Source: Croceimicrobium sp965279135 (GTDB taxonomy: Bacteria; Bacteroidota; Bacteroidia; Flavobacteriales; Schleiferiaceae). Taken from it: 64,000 nt of DNA. This document shows, one piece after another, positions 52,213 through 60,053 of the stretch; within the stretch, counting starts at the first letter, position 1, and the number at the start of each line of letters is the position of its first letter. The DNA is taken from positions 1,426,001 through 1,490,000 of the forward strand of contig OZ257133.1 of assembly GCA_965279135.1 (NCBI GenBank), written 5' to 3'. Position numbers and translations under genes: made by a program. The notes under the pieces were generated by a model. That model made no database searches, was not told the DNA's origin, and saw only the letters and a list, made by a program, of their open reading frames with translations.

Positions 52213-53681
52213 TGGCAAAAATCAATTATAAAAGTGGCCTTTACTGGCGATTGTCTCTGGCTTTCTTAAGTGTTTTAGTGCTCTTGGGAATGGCCTACAT
52301 CTTCATAACAGCTTATTCAGCAAGGCAATACTACCAGGAAACATCGCAAAGACTTAATGCTCATGTTGCGGAGCATATGCTCCTGGAAGTTTCTCCTTTT
52401 GTGGATGGTGAAGTGAATGAAGAAGCCTTGGGGAAAATTATGCATTCAATGATGGCCGTGAACCCTACCCTTGAGGTTTACCTGCTTAGTCCTGAAGGCA
52501 ACATCCTTTCCCATGTGGTACTAGACAAGGAAGTACGACTTAAGAACGTGGATCTAAGTCCTGTGCAAGAGTTTCTAGATTGTGGAGGGGAGCATTATGT
52601 TTTAGGTGATGATCCAAGAAATCCTGGTGAAAAGGCGGTTTTTTCAGCCACCGCGGTAATGGAAGAAGGCGTCCTGATGGGTTATGTATATATGGTCCTG
52701 GCTAGTGCTCAGTATGCCAGTATCACCGAAGCTCTAGCAAGTAGTTATTTCTTAAGAGTGGGAACGGGGGCTTTCATAATCACTCTGATAGCGGCTTTTG
52801 GCATTGGCCTTACCCTTATTTCTCTTCTTACCCGAAATCTGTTGCGCATCCAAAAAGAGGTAAAGAAGTTTGAAGAAGGAGACTACCAGGCTCGAATTCC
52901 GGTAAAAGGAAATGGAGAGCTAGCCGATTTATCCCGCACCTTTAACCATATGGCAGATACCATTTTGCGCAATATGGACGAATTAAAAGAGGTTGACCGC
53001 TTGCGCCGGGACCTGATCGCCAATGTTTCACATGATTTAAGAAGCCCATTGTCCGTTATCCATGGTTATATCGAAACCATGATGATTAAGGATAAACAGT
53101 TGACTGCTGAAGAAAGGCGAAAGTATTTCGAGATTATTCTTAGCAGTAGTGATAAGCTTAAAAAGCTTGTGGCCGACTTATTCGAATTATCCAGATTGGA
53201 AGCCAAGCAGGTGCAAATGAAAAAAGAGTCTTTCTTCTTACATGAGCTCATCTCAGATTCGGCTCGCAGTTATGAACTAATGGCAAAGGATAAACAGATT
53301 GATATTGAAACAAATCTGGATCAAAACCTGCCAATGGTGATGGCTGATATTTCAATGATAGGCAGGGTATTGCAGAATTTGCTGGAGAATGCTATCAAAT
53401 ATACCCCCGATGAGGGTTCCATTAAAGTTTCGGCTATGGCTGAAGATGATGGTATACGTGTGGATATACAAAACACGGGCAAGGGAATTCCTCAGGAGAA
53501 TATCCCACACATCTTCGATCGCTACTATAAAGTGGAGTCAAAGGATTATGGTGACAGGGGAACCGGCTTAGGATTAGCCATAGTGAAACGCATCCTTGAT
53601 CTTCATCAATCCAATATCGAAATCAAGAGTGTACCTCAAAGCTATACTAGCTTTTCCTTCAAATTGAATCTAGCGGCATAA
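52212..53681 (+). CDS. membrane sensor histidine kinase
   Basis: 489 residues. Two helices (about 10-32 and 180-205) flank a periplasmic sensor segment (EVSPFVDGEVNEEALGKIMHSM region). A HAMP linker (about 205-258, NLLRIQKEVKKFEEGDYQARI) and DHp domain follow with the phosphoacceptor His274 in NVSHDLRSPLSVIHGYIE, then N box NLLENAIKYTPDEG, G1 DIQNTGKGIP and G2 GDRGTGLGLAIVKRI. It phosphorylates the regulator encoded one base upstream. The stimulus is unknown. Confidence 0.95.
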   Translation: MAKINYKSGLYWRLSLAFLSVLVLLGMAYIFITAYSARQYYQETSQRLNAHVAEHMLLEVSPFVDGEVNEEALGKIMHSMMAVNPTLEVYLLSPEGNILSHVVLDKEVRLKNVDLSPVQEFLDCGGEHYVLGDDPRNPGEKAVFSATAVMEEGVLMGYVYMVLASAQYASITEALASSYFLRVGTGAFIITLIAAFGIGLTLISLLTRNLLRIQKEVKKFEEGDYQARIPVKGNGELADLSRTFNHMADTILRNMDELKEVDRLRRDLIANVSHDLRSPLSVIHGYIETMMIKDKQLTAEERRKYFEIILSSSDKLKKLVADLFELSRLEAKQVQMKKESFFLHELISDSARSYELMAKDKQIDIETNLDQNLPMVMADISMIGRVLQNLLENAIKYTPDEGSIKVSAMAEDDGIRVDIQNTGKGIPQENIPHIFDRYYKVESKDYGDRGTGLGLAIVKRILDLHQSNIEIKSVPQSYTSFSFKLNLAA

Positions 53682-53696
53682 AAGCTTGAACATTCC

Positions 53697-53730
53697 GTGA
53701 GATTTTCGTGATATCGGCCGATGATCTTTG
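53697..53730 (+). promoter_or_regulatory. response-regulator-type promoter of the lipoprotein gene
   Basis: GTGA-GATTTTC-GTGA (starts 53697 and 53708, 11-bp period) lies 15 bp before GATCTTTG (53723-53730), one mismatch from TAnnTTTG. The box spacing equals that at 51466-51499, so the same regulator probably acts here. Confidence 0.6.
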
Positions 53731-53758
53731 AATCATCAATTAGAATAATACCTATATC

Positions 53759-54655
53759 ATGAAAAAAGCAAAGATTTTCTATTTCGCCGCATTAGGACTT
53801 TTGATGGCCGCTTGCAGTGAAGACAACGATGACAACAACAACGCCAATAATAATGGTAATGGAAACCTACAATTGGCTATCACTCAATTAGAGCCCGTTA
53901 CTGCCGATGAGCGCTATGAAGGTTGGATTATTGTGGACGGCAATCCGGTAAGCACCGGGCTTTTTACGGTTGGCTCAGATGGTAGTCTCTCTCAGACTTC
54001 CTTCGAGGTAGCCCAGAGTGATCTTTCAGCAGCTACAGATTTTGTGCTTACAATTGAGCCTTATCCAGACATGGACCCAGCGCCTAGTAAAATTAAAGTC
54101 CTGGGAGGAATGTTTAATGGAAATTCGGCCATGGTCAATGTTAGCCACCCGGCTGCTTTAGGTGCAGATTTTAATACCGCTTCCGGAGACTATATTCTTG
54201 CTACACCAACAACGAACGACACTACAGATGAACGCAGCGGCGTGTGGTTTCTTGACCCTACTGGCCCCTCTGCTACGTTAAACTTGCCAAGTTTACCCGC
54301 AGAATGGGTTTACGAAGGTTGGGCAGTGATTGATGGAGTACCCGTTTCCACCGGTCGTTTTAGCTCAGTAAGTGGAGCGGATCAAGGTGCGCCTTTTAGT
54401 GGAACAGATAATCCAGGCCCTCCATTTCCAGGTGAAGATTTTATAATGAATGCACCCAATGGGTTAACATTCCCGGTAGATCTTTCATCCAGTCCCATTG
54501 TTATTTCCATTGAGCCTGAGCCGGATAATAGCCCTGCCCCCTTTGCATTCAAGCCTCTATTTGGAATGGCTCCCGCAAATGCCGCAGTGCATAGTCTGCA
54601 CAGCCTTAATAATCAAACAGATATGAATTTCCCCAAAGGAAGTGTAAGCAGATAA
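53759..54655 (+). CDS. lipoprotein with duplicated RskA-like (anti-sigma-K-type) domain
   Basis: 298 residues. A lipoprotein signal ends LMAACSED; an Asn/Asp-rich spacer follows. Two similar halves repeat: RYEGWIIVDGNPVSTGLFTV with FVLTIEPYPDMDPAPSKIKVLGG, and YEGWAVIDGVPVSTGRFSS with VISIEPEPDNSPAPFAFKPLFG. These units resemble the outer domain of anti-sigma-K (RskA) proteins, but no sigma factor or transmembrane helix is present, so they may act as a surface module. It is the likely target of the two-component system upstream. Confidence 0.7.
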   Translation: MKKAKIFYFAALGLLMAACSEDNDDNNNANNNGNGNLQLAITQLEPVTADERYEGWIIVDGNPVSTGLFTVGSDGSLSQTSFEVAQSDLSAATDFVLTIEPYPDMDPAPSKIKVLGGMFNGNSAMVNVSHPAALGADFNTASGDYILATPTTNDTTDERSGVWFLDPTGPSATLNLPSLPAEWVYEGWAVIDGVPVSTGRFSSVSGADQGAPFSGTDNPGPPFPGEDFIMNAPNGLTFPVDLSSSPIVISIEPEPDNSPAPFAFKPLFGMAPANAAVHSLHSLNNQTDMNFPKGSVSR

Positions 54656-54675
54656 TCGATTGACCCCCTCGATTT

Positions 54676-54718
54676 AGATCGTTGCTATTCTGTTTAACAG
54701 ATGGCAGCGATCTTTTTT
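54676..54718. terminator. bidirectional intrinsic terminator
   Basis: A long imperfect stem, AGATCGTTGC... (from 54676) with ...GGCAGCGATCT (to 54713), about 16 paired bases with wobbles and a bulge, loop at CTG-TTTAA-CAG, T tract to 54718. It serves both the lipoprotein gene and the convergent HTH gene whose stop lies in it. Confidence 0.8.
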
Positions 54719-55634
54719 ATTCAATATATGAGGCTTCTTCCCATTCCTTTATTAATCCCGGAGCACCATGAGTAACTTGACGGGCCAGCCGTAAATGAGT
54801 GCTCCAATCCTCCTGATAGCCTTTGATATGTGCCTGTGATTGACTACTAAAAAACTTTACATGTGCATAGGCACCCATCATCTGCTGAGTACTTCCAAAA
54901 CTTAGAAGAGCACCATTTGTAATGGTAATATCTTCATGACTGTATAAACGATATGCGCCTCCTCCCTGTTTCTTCTCCGCCCTGGCCCAGGCATATTGTT
55001 CTTTTTGAATACGCTGCAAAAAGCTTCTTAGACCTGCATATTGCCCTTGATTTAATAATCCCGATTCCAAGTTTAAATCTAATTGCCGGATTTGGATTCT
55101 TAGCGCACCAGGATTCCAAAGTTCCTCAGAGTTCATCTTTTGATAAATGCTGTAGATATCACGAGCAATGATATAGGCTTCAGGCGGTAATGGCTCCAGG
55201 CCGTCCCGTAACCTATTGGACCAAAAGGCAAACTTATACTCTAACATGAGGGAATTAGGCAGAAAAAGAAAAATCGGGAAATCATAAGCTACATACTGTA
55301 GAAAAGCATCCCCACTGTCAAAGGCCTTCTGGAAAAGGCTCTTGATGTTACGCAGGTACTGCAGGAAATCCTCTTTACTGCTAAAGGAATTATCAGTTAT
55401 CAATGAAGAATCCCGTAAAGGATAGGCCTCTAAAACCCTTTGTGCTGCGATTGGTACCAGCATTGTTAACTGAATCAGTTCACCTGCACTAAGCTCCTTA
55501 TCTCCGCTCACTCTTCTCTGTGCACTAGCATAACTCACATCTAGATGATCTGCGGTCCATTGGATTAAGCTGCTCTTTTCAGGTAACTCTGCCTCGATCG
55601 CTTTAAAAAAGGCTCTTTGAGGGAAGTAGGGCAT
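54717..55634 (-). CDS. helix-turn-helix protein beside the lipid cassette
   Basis: 305 residues from the ATG at 55634; the longer frame to 55703 adds an unlikely leader. Near the N-terminus, IQWTADHLDVSYASAQRRVSGDKELSAGELIQL reads as a Cro/C1-type HTH that contacts DNA. The remaining 240 residues are helical with no enzyme motif (FPIFLFLPNSLMLEYKFAFW, RLYSHEDITITNGALLSFG). It is divergent from the cassette; the four GTGAAA boxes between them are candidate binding sites. Regulator role is inference. Confidence 0.65.
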   Translation of the reverse strand: MPYFPQRAFFKAIEAELPEKSSLIQWTADHLDVSYASAQRRVSGDKELSAGELIQLTMLVPIAAQRVLEAYPLRDSSLITDNSFSSKEDFLQYLRNIKSLFQKAFDSGDAFLQYVAYDFPIFLFLPNSLMLEYKFAFWSNRLRDGLEPLPPEAYIIARDIYSIYQKMNSEELWNPGALRIQIRQLDLNLESGLLNQGQYAGLRSFLQRIQKEQYAWARAEKKQGGGAYRLYSHEDITITNGALLSFGSTQQMMGAYAHVKFFSSQSQAHIKGYQEDWSTHLRLARQVTHGAPGLIKEWEEASYIE

Positions 55635-55780
55635 AAACAGGATTTTGGATGGGGAAATTAAGCATTGGCACGCTGAGAATACAATATTTCCTGAAAGTCT
55701 CAAATAAAAATCGCCCGGAAAGCCTTTACCAGTGTGGTCATATTCGAAAAATGAATAATCTCTTCCAGGCTCTTCAAAAA

Positions 55781-55858
55781 GTGAAATGACCTCCTGATGC
55801 TTTCACAAGACTTTAGCACTGTGAAACGAAAAAGAGGAAATCATGGGAACACTTTCAC
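55781..55858. promoter_or_regulatory. cluster of four GTGAAA/TTTCAC boxes
   Basis: GTGAAA at 55781, TTTCAC at 55801, GTGAAA at 55821 and TTTCAC at 55853. The first three are spaced exactly 20 bp apart in alternating orientation, and the second and third extend to 7-bp arms (TTTCACA/TGTGAAA). A weak -7-like AGACTTTAGC sits between two boxes. This is a likely operator for the following operon. Confidence 0.5.
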
Positions 55859-55947
55859 TGCTAAAAAACATTTTAATCCTTGGCTATAAGTGCCTCCTGA
55901 TCGCCTATTACAAGGTAAACCTCTACAATCATCAAAAATCAAAATAA
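55843..55947 (+). CDS. small hydrophobic 34-residue peptide
   Basis: A 34-residue ORF (starts MGTLSLLKNILILGYKCLLI, ends NHQKSK) with one hydrophobic helix and a basic tail. A purine-rich GAGGAAA lies a few bases before its ATG. Its stop at 55945-55947 is 4 bp before the ATG of the large fusion gene, so it could be a leader or a small membrane subunit. Chance occurrence remains possible. Confidence 0.4.
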   Translation: MGTLSLLKNILILGYKCLLIAYYKVNLYNHQKSK

Positions 55948-55951
55948 AAAC

Positions 55952-58291
55952 ATGAAAAATTTAAAGTCTTACCCCCAAATTCCTGGACGCGGAAAATCTG
56001 ACCCTCAATCTCTTGCATTAAGACGAGCTTATCTGGATCAACTACTTAAGGGCATAAACCTCAATTATGACTCAGAAGGATTAAAGCCAGAGCAAATTCA
56101 AAACAATATTGAGAATTTCATTGGTAGCACAGAGATTCCATTAGGCTTAGTAGGTCCTTTACTATTTGAGGAAAAAGGAAAAAAAGAGTGGGTTCACACC
56201 GCGATAGGAACAACTGAAGGCGCTCTTGTTGCTAGCATGAATCGCGGAGCTAAAGCCCTCAGTGAATCCGGTGGATTTAAAGCTCATATCGTTCATCAAA
56301 AAATGCTGCGGGCACCAATGTTTCGCTTTTCAAATATGCAAGAAGCGCTCTGTTTTGAAAAATGGATTAAACAGAACTTTAATCAACTACGGAAAATCTG
56401 CAGCGAACATTCTAATCACGCTGATCTCCAAGAAGTAAAGTCAGTTGTACTTGGGAAGATTTGCCATCTAAAATTCATTTTTACCACCAGCGATGCGGCG
56501 GGTCAAAACATGACAACTGCCTGTACATGGCAGGCCTGTCTTTTTATTGATCGAAACTTTCAGGAAGCCACAGGAATTGAAATTGAAAACTACGCGATTG
56601 ATGGAAATGGTGCTTCTGATAAAAAGGTCTCTTATTACTCTTTGCAAAATGGAAGGGGCATAAACGTTGTTTCCGAGGCCATAATCACCCATCAAGCTCT
56701 TAAAAAAACCCTAAGAACTACCGCTGATGATATGTTTAGAGCTTTCAACCAATCCATGGCTATTAGCCGTTTGGATGGCATGATTGGCTATAACATCAAT
56801 GTCGCAAACACCATTGCCGGAATATTTGCAGCTACCGGTCAGGATTTAGCCTGTATTCATGAATCATCAGTGGCCATTCTTCAAATGGAACCCTGCGAGG
56901 AAGGATTATATGTGAGTTTAAGCTTACCGAACCTTGTAATTGGAACCGTAGGTGGAGGTACACATCTTCCGATTCCAGCTCAAAATCTGGCCTTAATGAA
57001 CTGCAAAGGATCTGGTGGTGCCTTTCGCCTCGCTCAATTAATAGCCGGATTCGCACTATCGCTGGAGCTATCAACCCATGCAGCTATTGTGAGCGGACAA
57101 TTTGTTAGGGCGCATCAAAGGCTGGGACGAAACAAACCGGTAGACTGGTTGGTGAAGGCCGATCTCAACGCGGATTTCTTAAATCAACATCTAGACTGGG
57201 ACAATGAAGTTAAAGAGGTAGTCTGGGATGATGAATTCGGGGATGACAACGGAATCCTCACGGAGCTAAGTCAAAAAGTAAGTAAGAAAATGATTGGTCT
57301 ATATCCACTGGACCTTAAGCTTAACAATGGCAAAATCTTAAAAAGCCTTATGAAGAGCAAAGCTCTCGGGGAAGAACTAAATAAGGGGCTTCATTATATG
57401 GCATCCAACATCAACTCCGATTTGGCAGACGACCTTGAACGAAACCTTCAAAAACTTGAATACCAGGACAGTCATTTGAGAGAGCTCGCAGTCTACAAAG
57501 CCTTGCATAATGCACAAATGGAATGCATTCCCAAACTGCACGGTATTATTCAAATCCCCAAACGAGAAGTGTATCTGTTGATTATGGAAAGATTAAATCA
57601 AGACCAATTGCGACTTTTTAACTCTGAAAATCAAACTGCAGAGTGGACGCCGGAAAGACAGTTAAATGTTCTTAAAGCAATTAACAAAGTGCATGAGAGA
57701 TTCGCTAATGCCCTGCCCAAGGACATTCCCTTACAGAAACCGCAAATGCTTAGTCAAGCAAAGGAACTATACCAACGCTTCATTAAAGTAAACCGCAATG
57801 ATTACGATCATCTCGGTCTAGACGCCCATTTCGCCAAAATGCAATCTTACTTGTTAGAAATTAGTCGAAAGGGAATAAAGTTTAATGGTACCAGTACCTT
57901 GATTCACAATGATTTCAATCCACGGAATATTGCTATTGATGAGAATGAAAAGGCCATCATTTACGATTGGGAGCTTGCAATGGAGGGGGTTCCGCAGCGA
58001 GATGCTTTTGAATTTATGGCCTTCAGCTTAGCTCCAGGTGCGAAGAGTAGTCATATCGACCTATTGCTAGATTATCACTTCGATTTAATCCGTGGCTTTA
58101 ACAGTAGCTCATTCTCTAAACGGGATTACTTAGAGGATATGCTTTTATCAGCTAAAATGTTCGTTGTTAATCGTTTAAACTTCTACTTAAGCGGTAGTAC
58201 CCTGGTAAACTATCCATTTACGGAGCGAGTGTTTAAGGTCTCATTTGAATTAATTGATCATCTGGATCAGAAAATACAAGAACTAAAATGA
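55952..58291 (+). CDS. HMG-CoA reductase fused to an APH/choline-kinase-like kinase
   Basis: 779 residues. Residues 1 to about 440 are a class I-type HMG-CoA reductase: ENFIGSTEIPLGLVGPL (54-70), catalytic Glu89 in TTEGALVAS, the Lys pair of DKK (223-225), Asp298 in GQD, GTVGGGT (331-337) and the catalytic His388 in AHQRLGRN. Residues about 450-779 form a complete small kinase lobe pair: Lys and Glu (RELAVYKAL) of the N-lobe, HNDFNPRN (652-659, Brenner-type loop) and DWE (672-674). HMGR makes mevalonate from HMG-CoA; the kinase acceptor is unknown. I know of no described protein of this architecture. The ATGA overlap to the next gene (58288-58291) confirms an operon. Confidence 0.85.
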   Translation: MKNLKSYPQIPGRGKSDPQSLALRRAYLDQLLKGINLNYDSEGLKPEQIQNNIENFIGSTEIPLGLVGPLLFEEKGKKEWVHTAIGTTEGALVASMNRGAKALSESGGFKAHIVHQKMLRAPMFRFSNMQEALCFEKWIKQNFNQLRKICSEHSNHADLQEVKSVVLGKICHLKFIFTTSDAAGQNMTTACTWQACLFIDRNFQEATGIEIENYAIDGNGASDKKVSYYSLQNGRGINVVSEAIITHQALKKTLRTTADDMFRAFNQSMAISRLDGMIGYNINVANTIAGIFAATGQDLACIHESSVAILQMEPCEEGLYVSLSLPNLVIGTVGGGTHLPIPAQNLALMNCKGSGGAFRLAQLIAGFALSLELSTHAAIVSGQFVRAHQRLGRNKPVDWLVKADLNADFLNQHLDWDNEVKEVVWDDEFGDDNGILTELSQKVSKKMIGLYPLDLKLNNGKILKSLMKSKALGEELNKGLHYMASNINSDLADDLERNLQKLEYQDSHLRELAVYKALHNAQMECIPKLHGIIQIPKREVYLLIMERLNQDQLRLFNSENQTAEWTPERQLNVLKAINKVHERFANALPKDIPLQKPQMLSQAKELYQRFIKVNRNDYDHLGLDAHFAKMQSYLLEISRKGIKFNGTSTLIHNDFNPRNIAIDENEKAIIYDWELAMEGVPQRDAFEFMAFSLAPGAKSSHIDLLLDYHFDLIRGFNSSSFSKRDYLEDMLLSAKMFVVNRLNFYLSGSTLVNYPFTERVFKVSFELIDHLDQKIQELK

Positions 58292-58800
58292 GCCTAACAG
58301 AACACATTTTAATCTATATCCTCCCCCTTAGTCTTGCAAACCTTCTTCACATGTGGATCGTACGTAAAAACTATTGGGGTGGATTAAACAGACCTTTGTC
58401 AACATCTATGTTCGGCAAAAACAAAGGAACTAGAGCGTTCATAGTTCTTCCCTTAGGCACGGCGTTCTTTTCACTTCTGATTGTTTCATATCTGGATCTG
58501 AATCTACAGTACGGTTTGACCATGGGCTTTAATCTTGGATTAGTCTACCTCCTTAGCGAACTACCTAATTCCTTTATTAAAAGGCGCGTGGGAATTCCAT
58601 CTGGTGGGCAATCCATAAGCTTCCCTAAGCTTCAAAAAATAGCCGACAAGACTGATTCAGTAGTGGGTACCCTGCTTTTTTACATCTGGATAATTGGTGG
58701 CACATGGGAATTAGCACTAATTCTACTGTTTATCGCCTTCAGCTTTCACTACAGCCTCTCTTACCTCCTTTGGAAAAGTGGCTTAAAATCAAACTTTTAA
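58288..58800 (+). CDS. CarS-like CTP:lipid-phosphate cytidylyltransferase
   Basis: 170 residues, four or five membrane helices. The sequence resembles CDP-archaeol synthase (CarS): NRPLSTSMFGKNKGTRAFIV in the cytoplasmic loop, and SELPNSFIKRRVGIPSGG followed by ADKTDSVVGTLLFY, where archaeal enzymes read SFIKRRLGIKxG...LDQLDFVLGAL. CarS moves CMP from CTP to a lipid phosphate, giving a CDP-alcohol. The natural lipid here is unknown. It overlaps the kinase fusion by 4 bp. Confidence 0.78.
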   Translation: MSLTEHILIYILPLSLANLLHMWIVRKNYWGGLNRPLSTSMFGKNKGTRAFIVLPLGTAFFSLLIVSYLDLNLQYGLTMGFNLGLVYLLSELPNSFIKRRVGIPSGGQSISFPKLQKIADKTDSVVGTLLFYIWIIGGTWELALILLFIAFSFHYSLSYLLWKSGLKSNF

Positions 58801-58810
58801 AAATACTATC

Positions 58811-59377
58811 ATGAATATTCCTAATGCACTTTCAGCTTACAGAATCTTGGCCTTTCCATTTATTCTTTATTGTATTTATAGCGATAAAGAAGCAGTTTTC
58901 GCTCTTCTAATTAGTATAAATCTTATAACTGATATTCTAGATGGATTTATCGCTAGACGATTTAATATGAGTACGGAATTAGGCGCCCGGCTTGATTCAG
59001 CTGCTGACCTGGGCACCTATTTACTAGCGTTCATTGCCATTTTCCATTTCAAAATGGAAGAGCTCTCAGGGCACTTTGGCGTGCTCTATATTTTTCTTGG
59101 ACTTTTCATTCTTTGCTATCTAATACCCTTGTTTAGATATGGTCGACTTCCTAGCTTTCATCTATATTCCTGGAAAATTGGCGGGTACCTACAAGGTTTT
59201 CTAATTTTTTCCCTATTCAACTGGGGATTCTGGCCTCTTCTCTACTATCCTGTGTTAATTCTTGGAATCTTGGCCTTTATCGAGCATCTATGGATTCAGG
59301 CCCTATTGAAAAAGCCGCGATCAAACCTAAAAGGTCTCTATTGGGTTCTTAAGAATCGCAGTGAAGCTAGCTATTAA
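58811..59377 (+). CDS. CDP-alcohol phosphatidyltransferase
   Basis: 188 residues with five or six membrane helices. The family signature D-x2-D-G-x2-A-R-x8-G-x3-D-x3-D is intact: Asp41, Asp44, Gly45, Ala48-Arg49, Gly58, Asp62, Asp66 (ITDILDGFIARRFN then GARLDSAAD). It transfers the phospho-alcohol from a CDP-lipid to an acceptor alcohol. It begins 10 bp after the CarS-like stop and closes the cassette; its stop overlaps that of the convergent MarR gene (TTAA). Confidence 0.92.
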   Translation: MNIPNALSAYRILAFPFILYCIYSDKEAVFALLISINLITDILDGFIARRFNMSTELGARLDSAADLGTYLLAFIAIFHFKMEELSGHFGVLYIFLGLFILCYLIPLFRYGRLPSFHLYSWKIGGYLQGFLIFSLFNWGFWPLLYYPVLILGILAFIEHLWIQALLKKPRSNLKGLYWVLKNRSEASY

Positions 59378-59850
59378 TGAGATTTCGAAATGTCCTGGTA
59401 GTGCTCATACCAGGACTTTTTTCTCAAGTTAGCCTCATATTCCAGCAGCACAATGTTTAAAAAATGCGCTCCGGAGTTTTTAAGTGAATCTCTTAATATC
59501 TCCCAATCCTTCTCTAATCCTGGCATAGAGCTTTGTGCCTTAGCGCTTAAATCATAGTACTGCTTTCGCTTATCAGAATCTTCTCTCCTGCTTTCTAAAT
59601 AGCCGGCATCATGCATTCGCTTTAAGGTGTTTACTGCGGCTGGATGCGATAGTCCCAACTCTTCCGCAATCTTCATTACTCCGAGCTCACCCTTCTCTTG
59701 AAGCAATAGTAGAATTAAATGCCAATTGAATTGTAAATCCCTCCCTCTATTCTTATAAATCCTTCGTTGCTCGTGTTGAAAATAGTCGCTGAGCTTTTTA
59801 ATTCGAGCGGGAAGCCCTAGAAGAGCCTGGTTCTGAATGAAATCACCCAT
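59374..59850 (-). CDS. MarR-family transcriptional regulator
   Basis: 158 residues. The winged-helix core is LQEKGELGVMKIAEELGLSHPAAVNTLKRMHDAGYLESRREDSDKRKQYY (given here as the segment near 50-100; the recognition helix is SHPAAVNTLKRM and the wing ends SDKRKQ), with flanking dimerisation helices. MarR proteins repress by binding palindromes and release them with small ligands. Two matching palindromes lie before the gene, so it is probably autoregulated. Its ligand and its link to the lipid cassette are unknown. Confidence 0.92.
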   Translation of the reverse strand: MGDFIQNQALLGLPARIKKLSDYFQHEQRRIYKNRGRDLQFNWHLILLLLQEKGELGVMKIAEELGLSHPAAVNTLKRMHDAGYLESRREDSDKRKQYYDLSAKAQSSMPGLEKDWEILRDSLKNSGAHFLNIVLLEYEANLRKKSWYEHYQDISKSH

Positions 59851-59854
59851 ATAA

Positions 59855-59899
59855 GTAATGCATTACATTTTAATAATCAAATATAAGTAATTGATTACT
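59855..59899. promoter_or_regulatory. paired MarR-type operators
   Basis: GTAATGCATTAC (59855-59866), a perfect 12-bp palindrome, and AGTAAT-TG-ATTACT (59886-59899) share the GTAAT..ATTAC core. Their centres are 32 bp apart, about three helical turns, and the first begins 5 bp from the marR start. Confidence 0.7.
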
Positions 59900-60053
59900 A
59901 TTATTTATAATACACTGTAAAACAAGTTGTTAAATTCAAGTTTTTGATTATGACTCTTTAGGGGTTCTTCGTTAATAATTTTTAGGAGCCCTAAACTATT
60001 TGGATTCGGAATAGGTTAATTTCACCAGCTTGAAATCCCTTATTCCTAATAAA

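Noticed and set aside
59957..59995. TTTAGGG/CCCTAAA repeat before the T9SS gene
   Set aside because: Seven-base arms with a 25-base loop and no T tract; not a convincing terminator or operator.
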